Below the pieces are notes generated by a model. That model was not told where the DNA came from. It saw nothing but the letters and a program-made list of their open reading frames with translations, and searched no databases. DNA of 64,000 bases, from positions 51,074 to 115,073 of the forward strand of contig CAZZDK010000003.1 of NCBI GenBank assembly GCA_964652235.1. Direction: 5' to 3'. This document shows positions 34,055-43,100 of this stretch, piece by piece. Source of the DNA: CAZZDK01 sp964652235. GTDB taxonomy: Bacteria; Pseudomonadota; Alphaproteobacteria; UBA9219. A program made the position numbers and the translations under genes. Position 1 is the first letter of the stretch, and each line of letters opens with the position of its first letter.

Positions 34055-36922
34055 ATGAAAAAAGATTATAAAGACACCGTTTTTCTGCCCCAGACCGACT
34101 TTCCGATGCGCGGCAATCTGCCGACGAAGGAACCTGAGATTCTGGCCCGCTGGCAAAGCCTGGGGCTGTTCGACCAATTGCGCAAGCGAAGCGCGGGAAA
34201 GCCGAAATTTATCCTGCATGACGGCCCTCCTTTCGCCAACGGCCATATGCATTTGGGCCACGCCTTGAATCGCACGCTCAAGGACGTGATCGTGCGCAGC
34301 CATCAAATGCTGGGGTTCGACGCCCCTTATGTGCCGGGCTGGGACTGCCACGGCCTGCCCATCGAATGGAAGATCGAAGAGCAATACCGCGCCAAGGGAC
34401 AGGACAAAGACGCCATCCCCCCCGTCCAATTCCGCGCCGAGTGCAGGGCCGAGGCCGAGCATTGGAAAAACACGCAAGCCAAAGAGGCGCAGCGTCTCGG
34501 CCAGATCGGCGATTTCAAGCACCCCTATGTGACCATGAGCTTTCGCGCCGAATCCATCATCCTGCGCGAGATTCATAAGTTTCTTCTCGGCGGCCTCCTC
34601 TACAAAGGCGTGCGCCCCGTCATGTGGTCGGTCGTCGAAAAAACGGCGCTGGCCGAAGCCGAAATCGAATATCACGACCATAAATCCACCAGCGTTTGGA
34701 TCCGCTTTCCGATCGTGGAAACGAAAAGCCAGGCGTTGCGCGGCGCGAGCGTCGTCATCTGGACGACGACGCCCTGGACTCTTCCGGCCAACCGCGCCAT
34801 CGCCTACGGCGATTTCGCCTATGCCCTTATCCGGGTGGACGGCTGCGAGGAAGGCTCGGCCCTTTCCCCGGGCGATACGCTGATCGTCGCCGCCGACCTG
34901 TTGCAGGATTTCTGCGTCGCGGCCAAAATCGCCTCCAAAACCGTCTTGAAAGACGAACTGGGGCCCAAGGATCTCGAAGGAACCGTTTGCGCCCATCCCT
35001 TCCGCAAGCGCCTCGGATCGGACAATTATTTCGATTACGACGTGCCCCTCTATCAGGGCGATTTCGTCACGACGGAAGCCGGAACGGGCTTCGTGCATAT
35101 CGCGCCCGGCCACGGCGAAGACGATTTCCATCTGGGGCAGAAGTATAAAATCAAGTTCGAGGAAACCGTCGGCGACGACGGACGTTACTTGCCGAACGTC
35201 GCTGGCTTCGAGGGGCTTTACGTCTATACGCCGGACGGCAAATCGGGCGAGGCGAACGCCGCCATCATCCGCGCCATGGCCCATGCGAACGCCCTTCTGG
35301 CCAAGAAGAACATCACCCATTCCTATCCGCATTCCTGGCGATCGAAAGCGCCGCTTATCTTCCGCACGACGCCGCAATGGTTTATCGCGCTGGACGAGGC
35401 GAAGGTCGGCAAGACGGGCCTGACGCTGCGCGGGCTGGCGCTTAAGGCCATCGGGGAAACGAAATGGCATCCGGGGGCCGGAGAAGACCGGATTCGCGGC
35501 ATGATCGAGACGCGGCCCGATTGGTGTGTCAGCCGCCAAAGGCTTTGGGGCGTGCCCATCGCGCTTTTCACGAGCAAGAAAGACGGCTCGCCGCTTAAAG
35601 ACCCGGACGTTCTCGAACGCATCGCCAAGGCCTTTGAAAAAGAAGGCGCCGACGCCTGGTACGCGCGTCCGGCGCAGGAATTCCTCGGCGATAAATACAA
35701 GGCTGAGAATTACGATCAGGTTTTCGACATCGTGGACGTCTGGTTCGAATCCGGCTCGACGCACAGCTTCGTTCTCGATCAAAGCTGGCCCGATCCCGAA
35801 TGGCCGAATCTGTCCTGGCCCGCCGATCTTTACCTGGAAGGCTCGGACCAGCATCGCGGCTGGTTCCATTCCTCGCTGCTTGAGGCCTGCGGCACGCGCG
35901 GACGGGCGCCTTATAAAAACGTCCTGACGCACGGCTTCGTTCTGGACGAACAGGGGCGCAAGCAATCCAAATCCCTCGGCAACGTCGTGGACCCCAACGA
36001 GGTCATGAACAAAATGGGCGCGGATATTCTGCGCCTGTGGGTCTTCGCTTCCGATTATTCGCAGGATCTCGGCCTCGGCCCGAACATCCTGAAACAGACG
36101 GGCGACCTTTACCGCCGCCTGCGCAACACGCTGCGCTATCTGCTCGGCGCGCTTTCGGGGATGTCGGAAAAAGAGCGCGTCAAGCCCGAAGCCATGCCGG
36201 AGCTGGAGCGCTGGGTCCTGCACCGCCTGGCGGAGATGGACGCCTCGATCCGGGCCGACATCGCTTCCTACGATTACAACCATCTGCTGCAATCGCTGCA
36301 TCATTTCTGCGCGATGGATCTTTCGGCTTTCTATTTCGACGTGCGCAAGGACAGCCTCTATTGCGACGCGAGCGGCGATCCGCGCCGAAAGGCCGCCCGC
36401 ACGGTCATGGAGCTTCTGTTCGAGCATCTGGTTCGCTGGCTGGCGCCCGTTCTCTGCTTTACGGCGGAAGAAGCCTGGCTTTGCCGCCATCCTTCGGCGG
36501 ACGACAGCGTTCACTTCCAGACTTTTCTTGACGTCCCCGCCGCCTGGCGCGACGAGGCTTTGGGCAAGAAATGGGCCGAAATCCGAGAAATACGCCGAAC
36601 CGTCACGGGCGCGCTGGAAGTCGCGCGAGCAGAGAAGAAGATCGGCTCCAGCCTTCAAGCCGCCCCGGAGGTTTATGTCTCTGCTGCTCAAGCGGCTTTG
36701 CTCAAGGGACTTGACCTCGCCGAAATCTGCATCGCCTCGGCGGTCGCGATGAAACAAGGCGCCGCGCCGCAAGGCGCTTTCGCGCTTCAGGACGTGCCGG
36801 ACGTCGCCGTCGTCGTCCGTCTCGCCGAAGGCCGGAAGTGCGAGCGGTGCTGGCAGATCAAACCGGACGTGAACGCGGACGAGCTTTGCCCCCGCTGCGC
36901 TTCCGTTTTGGCGAAAGGTTAG
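34055..36922 (+). CDS. ileS: Isoleucyl-tRNA synthetase
   Basis: 955 residues. HIGH signature as HMHLGH (about residues 68-73), the editing domain threonine-rich block IWTTTPWTLPAN, KMSKS signature as KQSKSLGN, and the C-terminal zinc finger CERCWQIKPDVNADELCPRC. The start at MKKDYKDTVFLP fits the family; the frame is open far upstream inside ribF, but this is a shadow. No obvious ribosome binding site. Confidence 0.97.
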   Translation: MKKDYKDTVFLPQTDFPMRGNLPTKEPEILARWQSLGLFDQLRKRSAGKPKFILHDGPPFANGHMHLGHALNRTLKDVIVRSHQMLGFDAPYVPGWDCHGLPIEWKIEEQYRAKGQDKDAIPPVQFRAECRAEAEHWKNTQAKEAQRLGQIGDFKHPYVTMSFRAESIILREIHKFLLGGLLYKGVRPVMWSVVEKTALAEAEIEYHDHKSTSVWIRFPIVETKSQALRGASVVIWTTTPWTLPANRAIAYGDFAYALIRVDGCEEGSALSPGDTLIVAADLLQDFCVAAKIASKTVLKDELGPKDLEGTVCAHPFRKRLGSDNYFDYDVPLYQGDFVTTEAGTGFVHIAPGHGEDDFHLGQKYKIKFEETVGDDGRYLPNVAGFEGLYVYTPDGKSGEANAAIIRAMAHANALLAKKNITHSYPHSWRSKAPLIFRTTPQWFIALDEAKVGKTGLTLRGLALKAIGETKWHPGAGEDRIRGMIETRPDWCVSRQRLWGVPIALFTSKKDGSPLKDPDVLERIAKAFEKEGADAWYARPAQEFLGDKYKAENYDQVFDIVDVWFESGSTHSFVLDQSWPDPEWPNLSWPADLYLEGSDQHRGWFHSSLLEACGTRGRAPYKNVLTHGFVLDEQGRKQSKSLGNVVDPNEVMNKMGADILRLWVFASDYSQDLGLGPNILKQTGDLYRRLRNTLRYLLGALSGMSEKERVKPEAMPELERWVLHRLAEMDASIRADIASYDYNHLLQSLHHFCAMDLSAFYFDVRKDSLYCDASGDPRRKAARTVMELLFEHLVRWLAPVLCFTAEEAWLCRHPSADDSVHFQTFLDVPAAWRDEALGKKWAEIREIRRTVTGALEVARAEKKIGSSLQAAPEVYVSAAQAALLKGLDLAEICIASAVAMKQGAAPQGAFALQDVPDVAVVVRLAEGRKCERCWQIKPDVNADELCPRCASVLAKG

Positions 36923-36925
36923 CGC

Positions 36926-37411
36926 ATGAAGCGCGATTTTTTCAGCATCGGCGTTTATTTAACGGCCCTTGTCGCCCTGCTCGACCAGGCCAGCAAATGG
37001 TGGGTGCTGAACGACCTTTTGGCCGGAGCGCGTTTCGTGCGCGTGAACGCCTTTCTCAATTTGCGGCTCAGCCTGAACCGGGGCGTCACCTTCGGCCTGT
37101 TCGACCACGAAGAAGCCTGGATGCCTTATATCCTGATCGGCGTCGCGACGCTGATTCTCCTCCTTCTCCTGGACTGGCTGCGGAAAGCCGAGACTCTTTA
37201 CGCGGGCTTTGGCCTTGGGCTGGTCATGGGCGGCGCCATCGGGAACGTCATCGACCGCTTTCGCTTCGGCGCGGTCGTTGATTTTCTTGATTTTCATATC
37301 CTGGACTACCATTGGTACACCTTCAATCTGGCCGACAGCGCCATCGTCGCGGGCGTCGCGCTTCTTTTGCTTGAAAATATCCTCGCGAGACGCCAAAAAC
37401 TTAAAGGATGA
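36926..37411 (+). CDS. lspA: Lipoprotein signal peptidase
   Basis: 161 residues with four transmembrane helices. Catalytic aspartates are seen in GNVIDRFRFG and FNLADSAI. It cleaves prolipoproteins after diacylglyceryl transfer. It follows ileS by three bases, and a lipoprotein gene (DUF3035) follows it. Confidence 0.97.
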   Translation: MKRDFFSIGVYLTALVALLDQASKWWVLNDLLAGARFVRVNAFLNLRLSLNRGVTFGLFDHEEAWMPYILIGVATLILLLLLDWLRKAETLYAGFGLGLVMGGAIGNVIDRFRFGAVVDFLDFHILDYHWYTFNLADSAIVAGVALLLLENILARRQKLKG

Positions 37412-37429
37412 ACATCCGGAGGCTCTGTC

Positions 37430-37969
37430 ATGACTTTCTTCCCGCGTCTGGCCCTTGTCGGTTTGGTCCTTGCGCTTGCGGCTTGCGGCGATACGGCGCA
37501 ATCCCTGGGCCTTGGCCGCAACCCGCCGGACGAGTTCGCCGTCGTCGAACGCCCGCCCCTTTCCATGCCGCCTGAGTTCACCTTGCGCCCACCCTCGCCC
37601 GGCGCGCCGAGGCCGCAGGAAGTGAGTATGCCGAGCCGCGCGCAAACGCTTTTGTTCGGCGCGGGGGGCCGCGCGGCCTCTTCAAGCGAATCCGAGGGCG
37701 AAAAATCCCTTTTGGCCGCCGCCGGAACCGACAAAGCGGAACCGAACATCCGCGCCGTGATCGACCGCGAAGCCGCGCAAAAGGTCGTCGGGTCCGAGCA
37801 TCTGGTGGAAGAGCTTTTGTGGTGGCGCGATCCTTCCTCGAACGCAACGACGGTCGATCCCGCCGCCGAGGCCGCCCGTTTGCGGGAAGCGCAGGAAAAA
37901 GGCGAATCCGTCACGACGGGGCCGACGCCCATCATCGAAAAGAACAAGAGCGGGTGGCTCGGGCTGTGA
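37430..37969 (+). CDS. DUF3035 lipoprotein
   Basis: 179 residues. Lipoprotein signal with lipobox LALAACG, then the DUF3035 core NPPDEFAVVERPPLSMPPEF and LRPPSPGAPRPQE. The rest is low-complexity Ala/Glu/Ser with a conserved-looking EELLWWRDP. Typical alphaproteobacterial envelope protein of unknown function, often beside lspA and M16 peptidase genes, as here. Its TGA overlaps the GTG of the next gene. Confidence 0.88.
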   Translation: MTFFPRLALVGLVLALAACGDTAQSLGLGRNPPDEFAVVERPPLSMPPEFTLRPPSPGAPRPQEVSMPSRAQTLLFGAGGRAASSSESEGEKSLLAAAGTDKAEPNIRAVIDREAAQKVVGSEHLVEELLWWRDPSSNATTVDPAAEAARLREAQEKGESVTTGPTPIIEKNKSGWLGL

Positions 37970-39294
37970 GAAAAAGAAGGGTTCAGGATTCAGGGTTCAG
38001 GATTCAGGGGCTGGCTCTTCTCGTTTTTTTTCACCTGACCTTCACGCCCGCTGAGGCCGCCGTCTTTTATCCGGAAGTGAAAACGCTTTCAAACGGCCTG
38101 CAGGTCGTCGTCGTCCCCGGCGCGCTCTCGCCCGCCGTGGCCCAGGCCGTTTGGTACAAAGCGGGCGCGGCGGACGATCCGCCGGGCCTTTCGGGCCTGG
38201 CCCATTATCTTGAACATCTGATGTTCAAGGACAACGACTACAGCGAAAAGGTCGCCGCGCAAGGCGGCAGCGACAACGCCTTCACGGACGCGGACGCGAC
38301 GGCCTATCACGTTTCCGTCGCCGCCGAACGCCTGCCGCTTGCCCTGGCGCTTGAAGCCGAAAGGATGAAAACTCTTTCCGTCTCGCGCGAGGGCGCCGAA
38401 AGCGAGCTTTCCGTCGTTCTCAGCGAACGGCAGGAGCGGACGGACAACGATCCGCAAGGCCTTTTTTACGAAAAACTGCGCGCCGCTCTTTTCCCCGATC
38501 ATCCTTACGGACGGCCTGTCATCGGCTGGCGCGAAGACATCGAAAAGCTGAGCCTGAAAGACGCCCGCGCTTTCCATGACGCTTTCTACGCGCCGAACAA
38601 CGCGATTCTCGTGGTCAGCGGCGATGTCCGTCCGGCAGAGGTTTTCGCGCTCGCCGCCGAGACGTTCGGGCGCCTGCCCGCGCGGGGCGGAGCGAAAACG
38701 GGCGCTCTTCCTTTGCCGCAGGCCTTTATCCGCGCGCGGATCGAGATGAAGGATGGCCGCGTGAACCAGCCTTTCTTTGTCCGTCTTCTCGTCGCGCCGA
38801 AGAACGTCCACGCGCTTGAGGTTCTGGCCGAAGTTTTATCGGGAGGCGAGGTCGGTCTTTTGCACCGGCATTTCGTCCTTGAGACGAAAACGGCAAGCGG
38901 GATCGAAGCGTCTTACGATCCGACCTCGCGCGGCCCGGCTCTCTTTTCGCTTCTGGGAACGCCCATTCCCGGCGGCGATACGCGCAAACTCGAAAAAAAC
39001 GTCGAAGCCTATTTGCGAAATCTCGCCCGGACAGGCCTTAAGGCGAAAGACGTCGAGGCGGCCAAAAGACGCCTTCAAGACGACGCCCTCTTCGCGCGCG
39101 ACCGGCTTATGGCGCCCGCGCTTGTTTTGGGGCAGGCGCTGGCGGTCGGGCAAACGATCGAAGACGTGGAAGAATGGCCCGACCGAATTCGCGCCGTGAC
39201 GCCGCGCGAGGTGAATAAGGCCTTGCGCGAGATTCTCGCCTCCCCGCGTCAGGTCCAAGGCGTCTTGGAAGCGGACGGAACGGAGGCAAAATGA
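37966..39294 (+). CDS. M16 zinc peptidase (pitrilysin family), catalytic-type member
   Basis: 442 residues, periplasmic. The inverted zinc motif HxxEH is intact as HYLEHLMF, with a downstream Glu-rich helix (ESELSVVLSERQERTDN). M16 N- and C-terminal halves are both visible (GREDIEK-type block and SGGEVGLLHRHFVLE). The start is a GTG overlapping the previous stop; the residues just after it (RVQDSGFRIQG) are encoded by a heptad repeat and form the n-region of the signal peptide (ALLVFFHLTFTPAEA follows). It pairs with the next gene, as in many proteobacteria. Confidence 0.92.
   Translation: MRKRRVQDSGFRIQGLALLVFFHLTFTPAEAAVFYPEVKTLSNGLQVVVVPGALSPAVAQAVWYKAGAADDPPGLSGLAHYLEHLMFKDNDYSEKVAAQGGSDNAFTDADATAYHVSVAAERLPLALALEAERMKTLSVSREGAESELSVVLSERQERTDNDPQGLFYEKLRAALFPDHPYGRPVIGWREDIEKLSLKDARAFHDAFYAPNNAILVVSGDVRPAEVFALAAETFGRLPARGGAKTGALPLPQAFIRARIEMKDGRVNQPFFVRLLVAPKNVHALEVLAEVLSGGEVGLLHRHFVLETKTASGIEASYDPTSRGPALFSLLGTPIPGGDTRKLEKNVEAYLRNLARTGLKAKDVEAAKRRLQDDALFARDRLMAPALVLGQALAVGQTIEDVEEWPDRIRAVTPREVNKALREILASPRQVQGVLEADGTEAK
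37979..38010 (+). repeat. Heptanucleotide array inside the M16 signal peptide coding region
   Basis: Four perfect units TTCAGGA, TTCAGGG, TTCAGGA, TTCAGGG. It is translated in frame as part of RVQDSGFRIQGL at the N-terminus of the M16 peptidase, so the repeat lies in coding sequence. Confidence 0.85.
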
Positions 39295-40625
39295 AGCGTT
39301 TTTGCCTTTCTTTCCTTTTCCTTCTTTTCTCCCTGCCCGCCTTTGGCGCACCGGAGATTCAGGAAGTCGTCAGCCCCGGCGGCCTCAAGGCCTGGCTTTT
39401 GCAAAGCGACCGGCTGCCTCTTCTTTCCGTCGCCTTCGCTTTTCGCGGCGGCGTCGAGGCCGATCCGCAGGACAAGCAGGGCCTCGCGACGCTGACGGCC
39501 TCTCTCTTGACGCAGGGCGCCGGACCTTACGACGACAAGTCCTTTCAGGACAGGCTGGCCGCTTTGTCCATCCGCCTTGACATCAGCGCGGGCCGCGACG
39601 CGATTGCGGGCGAGATGAAAACCTTGCGCCGCCACAAGGACGAAGCCTTTCGCCTTTTGGGGCTTTCGCTTACGCAACCCCGTTTCGACGAAGCCTCTTT
39701 CGCCCGCGCCAAGAACCAGCAGCGCGCCGCCTTGCGTTTTCAAATCGCCGAGCCGGAATGGCAGGGCCGCTACGCGCTGTTTCAGACCCTTTTCGGCGAG
39801 CATCCTTATGCCTTTCGCTCGCTCGGCTCCTCGCAAAGCCTGAAGAAGATCGAACGGAAAGACGCCGCCGCCTTCGCCCGGCAAAGATTGGCCAAGGACA
39901 ACCTTCTGATCGCCGTCGCGGGAGACGTAACGCCCAAGGAATTGGGCGCTCTGCTTGACCGCGCTTTCGGCGGCCTGCCCGCTCGCGCCGCGCCGCTCGA
40001 CGTTCCCGCCTTTGTCTGGCCCGACAAACCGGTTTCCGTCCTTGTGCGCCGGACGGGCGAGCAAACGAACATCTTCTTCGCGGCGCCGATGCCGGAAAGG
40101 CAAGACCCCGATTGGTACGCCGCGCAAGTCGCGAATTATATTTTGGGCGGCGGCGGCTTTATGTCCCGCCTCATGAAAGAGGCGCGGGAAAAAGAAGGCC
40201 TGACCTACGGAATCGGCACGTCTTTGGCCTCAATGGAAAAAGCTTCGTTCCTTTTGGGCGGCCTCGCGACGGGCAACGAAAAAGCGGGCGAAGCCCTCGC
40301 CCTCGTCCGCGACGTTTGGCGCGAAGCGTTCGAAAACGGCGCGAGCGGGGAAGAGATCGAGGCGGCGAAAGCCTATCTGACCGGCTCGCTGCCGTTGAAG
40401 CTGACTTCAACCGACGGCGCGGCCTCGGTTCTTTTATCTCTAAGGCAGGACCGTTTGGAACGGGATTTCCTGGCCGCTTATCCGGGTTTGATCGAAAAGG
40501 TGTCCAAAAAAGACGTGGACCGCGTTCTTAAAACATGGTTCGATCCGTCTCGCGTTTTCTTTTCCTTCGTGGGAGAGCCTCGGCTTATCGAGGCCGACAA
40601 AATGCAAGCGCTTATCGGAGACTGA
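39291..40625 (+). CDS. M16 peptidase-like protein, non-catalytic partner
   Basis: 444 residues, signal peptide (FCLSFLFLLFSLPAFG). It has the M16 fold blocks (FAFRGGVEADPQDKQGLATLTASLL, GEHPYAFRSLGS and GGGGFMSRLMKEAREKEGLTYGI), but the HxxEH motif is replaced (LATLTASLL), so it cannot bind zinc. Such inactive subunits form heterodimers with an active M16 partner, here the gene upstream, whose stop overlaps this ATG. Substrate unknown. Confidence 0.9.
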   Translation: MKRFCLSFLFLLFSLPAFGAPEIQEVVSPGGLKAWLLQSDRLPLLSVAFAFRGGVEADPQDKQGLATLTASLLTQGAGPYDDKSFQDRLAALSIRLDISAGRDAIAGEMKTLRRHKDEAFRLLGLSLTQPRFDEASFARAKNQQRAALRFQIAEPEWQGRYALFQTLFGEHPYAFRSLGSSQSLKKIERKDAAAFARQRLAKDNLLIAVAGDVTPKELGALLDRAFGGLPARAAPLDVPAFVWPDKPVSVLVRRTGEQTNIFFAAPMPERQDPDWYAAQVANYILGGGGFMSRLMKEAREKEGLTYGIGTSLASMEKASFLLGGLATGNEKAGEALALVRDVWREAFENGASGEEIEAAKAYLTGSLPLKLTSTDGAASVLLSLRQDRLERDFLAAYPGLIEKVSKKDVDRVLKTWFDPSRVFFSFVGEPRLIEADKMQALIGD

Positions 40626-40628
40626 TTC

Positions 40629-42095
40629 ATGGGCAAAGCCTCTTCTTTTCCCGCCTGGGCCTCTTTACGGAAAACAAAGGCCGGGCCGGGCGGCCTCGGT
40701 TCGATCAGGATCAAGGGAATCGAAGCCGATTTTTCGCGCGCGCAAATCACGGCGGAGGCGCTCGCGCTTTTGCTCGATCTGGCCAAGGCGCAGAATTTGG
40801 AAGCCTGGCGCGATAAGATGTTCGCGGGCGAGAAAATCAACGTGACGGAAGGCCGCGCGGTTTTGCACACGGCCCTGCGCGCGCAAACGGACGCGCCCGT
40901 CCAGGTTGACGGTCAAAACGTCGTCCCCGCCATCCGCGCGACGCAAAAGAAAATGGAAGAATTCGCCGCCGCCGTGCGCGAAGGCAAATGGCTCGGCGCG
41001 ACGGGACGCCGGATCGAAAATATCGTGAATATCGGGATCGGCGGCTCGGATCTCGGCCCCCGGCTTGTCGTCGGCGCCTTGCGGGGACAGGCTTCGGGCC
41101 CGCGCGTGCGCTTCGTCGCCAACGTCGATCCGGCGGATATGGCTTTCACGCTCAAAGAATGCGATCCCGCGACGACTCTTTTCATCGTCGTCTCAAAAAC
41201 CTTCACGACGCAGGAAACCCTGCTTAACGCGAACGCGGCGCGGCGCTGGCTTGCGGCCTCTCTCGGCGAGGACGCGACGCGGCGGCATTTCGTCGCCGTC
41301 TCCACGAACCGGCAGGCGGCGGAAGCGTTCGGCATTGATCCGGACAATAGGTTCGCCATGTGGGACTGGGTGGGAGGCCGCTATTCCCTTTGGTCCGCCG
41401 TGGGGCTTTCCATCGCGCTCGCCGCCGGATGGGGCGCTTTTCAGGAATTGCTCGCGGGCGCGGCGGCAATGGATGCGCATTTCCGCGCCGCGCCGCTTGA
41501 AGCGAATATGCCGTTTCTCATGGCCGCGACCGGCCTTTGGCACCGCAATTTCGGGGGTACGGAAGCCTTGGCCGTTCTGCCTTACAGCGAACGCCTGCGC
41601 GATCTGCCGCGCTTTTTGCAGCAGCTCGACATGGAAAGCAACGGCAAGCGCGTCACGCGCGAAGGGGAGCCGGTGGATTACCCGACAGGCCCGGTCGTTT
41701 TCGGCGATTGCGGCAGCGTCAGCCAGCACAGTTTCCATCAATGGCTGCACCAGGGGCCTTGCAGGGTTTGGGCCGAGTTCATCGGCGTCCGGCAGGACGA
41801 TCTGAACGAGCCGGAAGCGCACGATGTCCTGCTCGCCCACATGAACGCCCAAATGGCGGCGCTGGCGGACGGGCGAACGGCGCAAGACCCGGCGCGGGAA
41901 AATCCGGGCGGCAAACCTTTGCTCGCTTTATGGCTTGACGCGCCTGCGCCCTATAACCTCGGCCTTTTGCTGGCGCTTTACGAACACAAAGTGTTCTGCC
42001 AGGGCGTTTTGTGGGGCGTCAATTCCTTCGACCAGTTCGGGGTCGAACTGGGCAAACGCCTCGCGCAGGAGATTTTGGCGAAACGGCAGGGATAA
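40629..42095 (+). CDS. pgi: Glucose-6-phosphate isomerase
   Basis: 488 residues, shorter than the 550-residue enterobacterial form. Motifs: NIGIGGSDLGPRLV, SKTFTTQETLLNA, WDWVGGRYSLWSAVGL, the catalytic Glu/His region (SQHSFHQWLHQG) and the final NSFDQFGVELGK with the catalytic Lys. Interconverts glucose-6-P and fructose-6-P. It follows the M16 gene by three bases and is convergent with the nlpD-like gene, nine bases apart. Confidence 0.95.
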   Translation: MGKASSFPAWASLRKTKAGPGGLGSIRIKGIEADFSRAQITAEALALLLDLAKAQNLEAWRDKMFAGEKINVTEGRAVLHTALRAQTDAPVQVDGQNVVPAIRATQKKMEEFAAAVREGKWLGATGRRIENIVNIGIGGSDLGPRLVVGALRGQASGPRVRFVANVDPADMAFTLKECDPATTLFIVVSKTFTTQETLLNANAARRWLAASLGEDATRRHFVAVSTNRQAAEAFGIDPDNRFAMWDWVGGRYSLWSAVGLSIALAAGWGAFQELLAGAAAMDAHFRAAPLEANMPFLMAATGLWHRNFGGTEALAVLPYSERLRDLPRFLQQLDMESNGKRVTREGEPVDYPTGPVVFGDCGSVSQHSFHQWLHQGPCRVWAEFIGVRQDDLNEPEAHDVLLAHMNAQMAALADGRTAQDPARENPGGKPLLALWLDAPAPYNLGLLLALYEHKVFCQGVLWGVNSFDQFGVELGKRLAQEILAKRQG

Positions 42096-42104
42096 GGGTT
42101 TCGG

Positions 42105-43100
42105 TTACTTCAGCACCAATTCCGGGTCGACGGGCTTACCTTCGCGGCGCGCTTCGAAATGAAGCTGCGGCGATTTAACCCCGCCCGTCGTTCCCACGGT
42201 GCCGATCATCTCACCCTCTTCCACCGGCGCGTCCTTGGCGACGACCATGCGGGCCAGATGGGCGTAGGCCGTCACCCACCCGCCCTCGTGGCGGATCAGG
42301 ATCAGATTGCCGAAGCCCTTCATCTCGCTGCCCGCATAGGCGACGACGCCCCGCGCCGCCGCTTTGACGGGCGAACCTTTGGGCGCGGCGATATTGATGC
42401 CGTCATTATCGCGCCCCTTACCCTTGGGTCCGAAGGCCGAGACTATCGTGCCGCGCACAGGCCAAGCGAAAGAAGGGAAAGCGCCGGAAGCCGCTGGCTG
42501 TTCCGGCGGCGCGGCCTGCGTTTGGGGCGCGGGCGCGGTCTCTTTTCTCGCCTCTTCCTCTTCCAGAAGAGATTTTCTCAAATTGTCGATGTCGATTTCG
42601 GGAACTTCCGAAGCGGCGCGCGCCTTTTCGCGCGTCCCGATGTTCGTCGTCCTCGCCGCCGAGGGAGCCGGAGCGGGGGCGGGTTCGGCGGGCGTCGAAA
42701 GAGCGACAGGCGGTGGCGCAGAAGCGGCGGGCGCTTCAAGCGGCGTGGCCGTCACGCTTTCGGGCCGGATGCTGGGCGAGGAAGGCCCCATATTTCCCTT
42801 GTCGATCGGCTCCAAAGGGGCGGCTTTTGGCGTCGGCGCATAGCCGTCTTTCGAAGGGAGATAAAGTTTCTGGCCCGGCTTGACCCTATAAGGCGGCTCC
42901 AGCTTGTTGACGACGATCAGCTCGCGCAGGCGAACGTTGTTCTTTTGCGCGACGGCATAAAGATTCTCGCCCGATCCGACGGTGATTTCCTGGCCCGGAA
43001 ACACGCCGCTGGCGGACGGCAGATCGTAATCCGGCGGCTTGCTCAGCGTGCAAGCGGAAAGAAAAACGAAAAGAAAAAGAGCCGCGCGTTTTTTCATCAT
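42105..43100 (-). CDS. NlpD-like LysM/LytM lipoprotein with degenerate M23 site
   Basis: 331 residues. Lipobox FLSACT, one LysM domain (EITVGSGENLYAVAQKNNVRLREL to KPGQKLYLP, about residues 38-84), a long Pro/Ala linker, a charged coil (LRKSLLEEEEARKE) and a C-terminal LytM domain (FAWPVRGTIVSAFGPKGKG to the end). Key zinc residues are lost: the first motif reads NDGINIA instead of HxGxD, and the last QLHFEA. This matches NlpD/EnvC-type amidase activators rather than peptidases. ATG overlaps the serS stop (ATGA). Confidence 0.88.
   Translation of the reverse strand: MMKKRAALFLFVFLSACTLSKPPDYDLPSASGVFPGQEITVGSGENLYAVAQKNNVRLRELIVVNKLEPPYRVKPGQKLYLPSKDGYAPTPKAAPLEPIDKGNMGPSSPSIRPESVTATPLEAPAASAPPPVALSTPAEPAPAPAPSAARTTNIGTREKARAASEVPEIDIDNLRKSLLEEEEARKETAPAPQTQAAPPEQPAASGAFPSFAWPVRGTIVSAFGPKGKGRDNDGINIAAPKGSPVKAAARGVVAYAGSEMKGFGNLILIRHEGGWVTAYAHLARMVVAKDAPVEEGEMIGTVGTTGGVKSPQLHFEARREGKPVDPELVLK

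Noticed and set aside
35744..35765. tRNA-like GGTTCGAATCC word
   Set aside because: It is inside ileS coding sequence (WFESGST) and has no cloverleaf around it. No tRNA gene was found in the window.
33752..36772. 1006-codon open frame on the minus strand
   Set aside because: It lies antisense to ribF and ileS, has Arg/Gly-rich composition without motifs, and is the expected shadow of high-G+C coding sequence.
42105..43100. Active M23 peptidase call for the NlpD-like protein
   Set aside because: The His of the first zinc motif and the last HxH are changed, so an amidase-activator role is more likely.
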